Source: Clostridia bacterium
GTDB taxonomy: Bacteria; Bacillota; Clostridia; Christensenellales; CAG-1252
Assembly (NCBI GenBank): GCA_016296985.1
Contig: JAEDHM010000044.1
Location: 1-10,139 of the forward strand
Reading direction: 5' to 3'
DNA: 10,139 nucleotides
In this document: piece by piece, positions 7,601-10,139 of the stretch
How the letters are laid out: each line of letters opens with the position of its first letter
Numbering within the stretch: position 1 is the first letter of the stretch
The notes under the pieces: model-generated
The model's database searches: none
Seen by the model: the letters and a program-made list of their open reading frames with translations, nothing else
What the model was told of the DNA's origin: nothing
Program-made: the position numbers and the translations under genes

Positions 7601-8530
7601 TTTGACGTAAAATCCGGGACGGAATTTGAGTCTACCCTTTCGAGCTTCAGAATCGGGAAGGTCGCTTACCTCATCCCTGCCGGGCTCGTCAACGTAGCGG
7701 TTTTGATTGATGCAAAGCAAAACGTCGTGCATTTCGGCATCTTCGGGATAGGTGTAGTGAGCGTCGTTGGTTACTACAACCTTACATCCCATTTCTTCCG
7801 CCATCTTAAAGATTAGGGGCATACACTTTCTTTCAAGGGGTATACCGTGATCTTGTACCTCAAAATAGAAATCGCCTTCGTCAAACATCGACTTCAAGTC
7901 CTTGGCGATTTCCTTTGCCTTTTGATAAGAATCGGGCTGGTCCTTCAAAAGCGTGCGGGGAATTTCTCCTGCAATACAAGCGGTCAAACAAATAAGACCT
8001 TCGCTATGCTCACGCAAAACTTTTCTATCAATACGAGGATGGTAATAATAGCCTTCAGTCCAGGCGATTGCGTTAAGTTTGCAAAGGTTGTAATATCCCG
8101 TCAAGTTTTTCGCTATCAACACAAGGTGATAGGTTTCTTGTTTTCCCGTATTGTCAAGATGGTTTGCGCAGGTGTAAAATTCGCAACCGATAAGAGGTTT
8201 TACGAATTTGTCCTTAAACCTTTCTTTGTCTTCTTTGGTTAGTTTTATTTCGTCCTTATCGGGAGCATCTTCTTCCAGACCGGGATTTTCAGCCTTTCTT
8301 CTTTTGTAATCTTCGCTTTTTTCTTGGTATATAATATTTTTAACGTAGTCTTCCCAAGATTTTGTCGCGGTTTCATAAAACTCGATTGCGCCGTACATAT
8401 TACCGTGGTCGGTCATAGCGACGGCAGGCATACCAAGTTCTCGGGCACGGACGAAAAGTTGGCTTATTTTTGCCGCTCCGTCCAAAAGGCTATATTGGGT
8501 GTGTACGTGAAGGTGAACAAAGGGTTTCAT
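4673..8530 (-). CDS. dnaE: DNA polymerase III subunit alpha (DnaE)
   Basis: 1285-residue C-family DNA polymerase. In order: N-terminal PHP domain (about 1-280) with H8, H10, D41, H42, E117, H135, C185, D256 and H258 all present; palm with GAGRGSGVGS (419-428), catalytic D461 and D463 in PDFDIDF and D628 in KMDFLGL; RNTGMHAAGVV (575-585); FRPGPM (707-712); YAFNKSHAAAY (830-840); helix-hairpin-helix near 911-965; clamp-binding motif QLSMF at 995-999; OB fold about 1092-1166; and a C-terminal domain about 1211-1285. It is longer than many clostridial DnaE proteins because of charged insertions (about 57-110, 1063-1088 and 1171-1207). The ATG at 8530 overlaps the whiA stop (ATGA), with AAGGAG six bases upstream inside whiA. 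Bacillota often also carry PolC, so whether this is the main replicase or the lagging-strand/primer-extending enzyme cannot be judged here. Confidence 0.97.
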   Translation of the reverse strand: MKPFVHLHVHTQYSLLDGAAKISQLFVRARELGMPAVAMTDHGNMYGAIEFYETATKSWEDYVKNIIYQEKSEDYKRRKAENPGLEEDAPDKDEIKLTKEDKERFKDKFVKPLIGCEFYTCANHLDNTGKQETYHLVLIAKNLTGYYNLCKLNAIAWTEGYYYHPRIDRKVLREHSEGLICLTACIAGEIPRTLLKDQPDSYQKAKEIAKDLKSMFDEGDFYFEVQDHGIPLERKCMPLIFKMAEEMGCKVVVTNDAHYTYPEDAEMHDVLLCINQNRYVDEPGRDEVSDLPDSEARKGRLKFRPGFYVKTVEEMEALFPEHPEVITNTLEVAEKCNVEIPYKQKLYPKYYPPDGSAPNDYLVKIAYEGLKNRYGTLTEEIKTRADYELGVITSLGWAEYYLVVWDFIRYARSIDVPVGAGRGSGVGSIIAYAIGITNVEPLRYNLLFERFLNSERVSSPDFDIDFCSKGREKIIQYVIQKYGVDKVTQIITFGTLAAKQAIKDVARVYRVPYSDVDRITKTIPDVKGKATIKGILGKDPNHLDQRSADLVAMYEREPTIKKVMDMAEKVEGMPRNTGMHAAGVVICREVVSDYVPLQSNGRPGQASRIVTTQYPKDQVEALGLLKMDFLGLTNLTDIKYAKQYIRKNHGVEVDFSKLGYEDPAVYELICSGETDAVFQLESMGMKRFMQQLKPSSMEDIIAGISLFRPGPMDSIPAYLANKENPDKITYLDERLRPILEMTYGCIVYQEQVMQIVQKVGGYSLGRADMLRRIMSKKKQKEMEKQKKIFFYGTAGNPEKKETPVKGALNMGMSEENAEKLYHQMAEFAKYAFNKSHAAAYAVVAYETAYLKKYYQHEFITAVMNNRLDKPDEIKKYTGYLRSKGINVLPPDLNKGDVYFSTDGVVVRFGLASIRGVGEAAAQALIDERDKNGPFKDLHDLYHRMPSSAINKTLMEGMIKAGALDFFGETRNTLLNNYERIQTAVAEEHKREEIGQLSMFDMFGGEDENPMSDVVELVRLPEFSKDVMLDFEKTVLGVYISGHPLDKYVSFYDQRIFKLGSLILEDYEEGEIHVDSEEEEGSVHYDPSFDGQTVTLGGMVSEITKKVDASGNERAIVKFEDVDGNIDLLLFGGTYQKYKELLRIGLIAKVTGTFRLRDNKYSFFVKRIEPWAVDDTQEKKVEEIPDSVFSDYMDIPTPKKVEKPLQKPFEMKKKVIVTLKSKQGESTQKVRKLLQKHKGTFPVILIVEGQTFEMRDGCDLSEALLNGIYDAVDIDGGENLNIINID

Positions 8531-9471
8531 CTTTCGCTCCTTATAATCTCAGCAATTTCCGCAAGTTTTCTTACTCTGTGGTAAATTCCGCTTTTGCTTA
8601 TGTTTAGGCTGATTGCAATTTGTCTTAAACTGTCAAGGGGGTGGGCAAGTCGGTATTCGGCAAACTCTCGAAGACCTTTGGGCAAACTTGCCAATTTTCC
8701 CTTTTCCTTGATAAGGTTTATGTCTTCCATTTGTTTTACCGCCGCCATAGCCTCTTTGTCGGCGTTGGCAGCCTCGCAATTTGCTTGCCGTAAAACACGG
8801 TTGGTTTCTTGTTGCTCGATCAACTTGTCAAACCATTTGAAGTATACTTGATTTGCCCCTAAAAGGGCGGTAAGGTCTAAAACCGATTCCCTTGCCTTTA
8901 TGACGATTTTAAAGCTGTCCTTTTTTTCATCATATTTCAAGGCGGTTTTAAGACCTAAATTTTCTAAAAGTTCCTTTATACGCTCGCAAGCGTTTCTACT
9001 TAAAAACACAAGCTCGGCTCGGCAAGAGGTATCGTAGATAAACAACCGTCCGCACATTAGGAAAAGTCCCTTGACGTAGGCGGAGAGTAGCCTGTCCTTT
9101 TTGCCGATTTTTTGAGGCACGCCCAAACCTAAGCTTATCAAATTTCCCTCGCTATCAAAATCCATAATCCCCAATTTTGAAAGCAAGTTTTCACTTTGGA
9201 CTTGCGGTAAAGTTGCGATATACAACTGTTTTTTCCTTCCGTCGTAGGGCTTTTTTACCTCTAAGTCGGGCATAGCTCCGCACACGCTTGCAACGATACG
9301 ACAGTAATCAGTGGCGATATCGCCGTCAACGGAGATAAACTCAAGAGTCCGTCGTACAATATCCAACTCACCCCCTGCTAAAATAAGCGCGGAAAGATAA
9401 GCCTCGGCTTCTTCGCCTTGCTTGACAACGCTGTTTTTAATCTCTTGTCTAATCCTTTCAGTTTCGCTCAT
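8527..9471 (-). CDS. whiA: DNA-binding protein WhiA
   Basis: 314-residue homologue of WhiA, a regulator that controls sporulation and septation genes in Streptomyces and affects division and chromosome segregation in Bacillus subtilis. Its usual architecture is an N-terminal LAGLIDADG-homing-endonuclease-like fold without nuclease activity plus a C-terminal helix-turn-helix. Seen: EAYLSALILAGGEL (22-35) and AYVKGLFLMCGRLF (about 131-144), the two degenerate LAGLIDADG-like helices; the family signature RQANCEAANADK (about 230-241), and a C-terminal SLRQIAISLNISKSGIYHRV helix-turn-helix (about 281-300). The length is typical. The ATG at 9471 overlaps the murB stop (ATGA); only a distant AGGA precedes it, so coupling to murB translation is likely. 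Its stop likewise overlaps the dnaE start. The gene upstream is murB, not yvcK as is usual. Confidence 0.95.
   Translation of the reverse strand: MSETERIRQEIKNSVVKQGEEAEAYLSALILAGGELDIVRRTLEFISVDGDIATDYCRIVASVCGAMPDLEVKKPYDGRKKQLYIATLPQVQSENLLSKLGIMDFDSEGNLISLGLGVPQKIGKKDRLLSAYVKGLFLMCGRLFIYDTSCRAELVFLSRNACERIKELLENLGLKTALKYDEKKDSFKIVIKARESVLDLTALLGANQVYFKWFDKLIEQQETNRVLRQANCEAANADKEAMAAVKQMEDINLIKEKGKLASLPKGLREFAEYRLAHPLDSLRQIAISLNISKSGIYHRVRKLAEIAEIIRSER
8537..8542 (-). promoter_or_regulatory. Ribosome binding site of dnaE, inside the whiA 3' end
   Basis: AAGGAG six bases before the dnaE ATG at 8530, formed by the last codons of whiA (Ile-Arg-Ser-Glu-Arg-stop). Despite the ATGA overlap, dnaE can recruit ribosomes itself, unlike whiA, which has only a weak site. 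Confidence 0.75.
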
Positions 9472-10139
9472 TTTGGCGGTATCCTAAACTCTCTTTCAAG
9501 GGGTACGCCTACTTTGTCTTCAATAGTTTTTACAAGATAGAGTACCTCTTGCGAGGTTGCTCCTTTTTCGTTGATTATAAAATTGCAATGCTTTTCGGAT
9601 ATTTTCGCGCCACCATAAACCATACCTTTCAGCCCGGTTTCTTCAATATACACGGCAGGTGATATACCCTTATATCTTTTGAATACGCTTCCGAAAGTTT
9701 TCCCTACGGGTTGGGTTTTCCTTCGATAAAGTTTGTATTCTTCAATCCTTTTTTCAATTACGCTCTTCTCCCCATAGGACAATTTTAGTTGAACGGAAAG
9801 GATAGTTTTTTCAATCCCCTTTCGATACCCAAATTTAAGGTTTTCAAGGTCAAGGACTTTTATCTCCCCCTCTTGGATTACCGTTACACTTTGGATAAGG
9901 GAAGATATATCTTGTCCGAAAGCCCCTGCATTTCCAAATACTGCGCCCCCTACAGTCCCCGGGATTGAAGTGGCAAACTCAAGTCCGCTTAAACCGTTAT
10001 TTAAGGCAAGTTTTGCCAACTTTGACAAGGGAACGCCTGCTTCGGCAAAAACACGGTCCCCTTCAATCTTCACATTTTGAAGGTTTTTAAAGGATAAGGC
10101 GTCCTTTGCCCCTTCATCTAAAATGAGAAGATTGCTTCC
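9468..10139 (-). CDS. murB: UDP-N-acetylenolpyruvoylglucosamine reductase (MurB), 5' end cut by the window
   Basis: FAD- and NADPH-dependent cytoplasmic enzyme that reduces UDP-GlcNAc-enolpyruvate to UDP-MurNAc, the second committed step of peptidoglycan synthesis. The frame is open to the right edge: 223 residues are seen, beginning with GSNLLILDEG, the family's FAD-binding GSNLL motif, so roughly the first 70-80 residues are missing. An in-frame GTG at 10073 is internal, not the start. Numbered from the window edge: IPGTVGGAVFGNAGAFGQD at 59-77 (flavin binding); S151 in FGSVFKR, the expected proton donor; and E217 in PLEREF, matching E. coli Glu325. The short form without the long tyrosine-bearing loop indicates a type II MurB, as in many Gram-positives. 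The segment after GSVFKR (YKGISPAVYIEE) departs from the usual P-x-G-x-x-AGKLIE pattern, though the following GLKG is kept. The stop overlaps the whiA start. Confidence 0.93.
   Translation of the reverse strand, partial: GSNLLILDEGAKDALSFKNLQNVKIEGDRVFAEAGVPLSKLAKLALNNGLSGLEFATSIPGTVGGAVFGNAGAFGQDISSLIQSVTVIQEGEIKVLDLENLKFGYRKGIEKTILSVQLKLSYGEKSVIEKRIEEYKLYRRKTQPVGKTFGSVFKRYKGISPAVYIEETGLKGMVYGGAKISEKHCNFIINEKGATSQEVLYLVKTIEDKVGVPLEREFRIPPK

Noticed and set aside
10071..10073. GTG as the murB start
   Set aside because: The frame continues upstream to the window edge with the conserved GSNLL flavin-binding motif, so the true start lies outside the window.
1..10139. Mobile elements, CRISPR arrays, tRNA or rRNA genes, phage or defence genes
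   Set aside because: Coding sequence fills almost the whole window with housekeeping genes on one strand, and the longest gap is 70 bases; no such features are visible.

Overview
The window is a compact stretch of bacterial chromosome in which every recognisable gene lies on the minus strand, so transcription runs from the right end to the left. Gene content and order (murB, whiA, dnaE, pfkA) match the conserved cluster of low-to-moderate-GC Bacillota, most likely Clostridia. The short intergenic gaps, the strong AAGGAG/GGAGG ribosome binding sites and the presence of WhiA fit this. The exact lineage cannot be settled from this window; an uncultured gut clostridial lineage is a guess.

Right block (10139 to 4673): a 5'-truncated murB (peptidoglycan precursor synthesis), whiA (DNA-binding regulator linked to division) and dnaE (replicative-type DNA polymerase III alpha). 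murB/whiA and whiA/dnaE are each joined by a 4-base ATGA stop/start overlap, which suggests one mRNA with translational coupling. The rapZ and yvcK genes that usually lie between murB and whiA in Bacillota are absent here.

Junction (4672 to 4603): a 70-base gap holds a convincing sigma-A-type promoter (TTGCGA, 17-base spacer, TATAAT with an extended TGn) reading into pfkA. A small palindrome overlaps its -35 box.

Left block (4602 to 1): pfkA (ATP-dependent phosphofructokinase), a second phosphofructokinase with the residue signature of the pyrophosphate-dependent type, galE (UDP-glucose 4-epimerase) and an almost complete rlmD-like 23S rRNA uracil-5-methyltransferase that runs off the left edge. 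The gaps are 17, 29 and 2 bases, so this is probably one operon. The two phosphofructokinases act at the same step of glycolysis with different phosphoryl donors, and GalE connects galactose and UDP-sugar metabolism to it.

I saw no RNA genes, mobile elements, CRISPR arrays, phage genes or long repeats, and no gene-free stretch over 300 bases. This is a housekeeping region. The points worth a second look are the paired phosphofructokinases, the shortened murB-whiA junction, and details of DnaE, GalE and the pfkA promoter. I found no evidence of an undescribed system.
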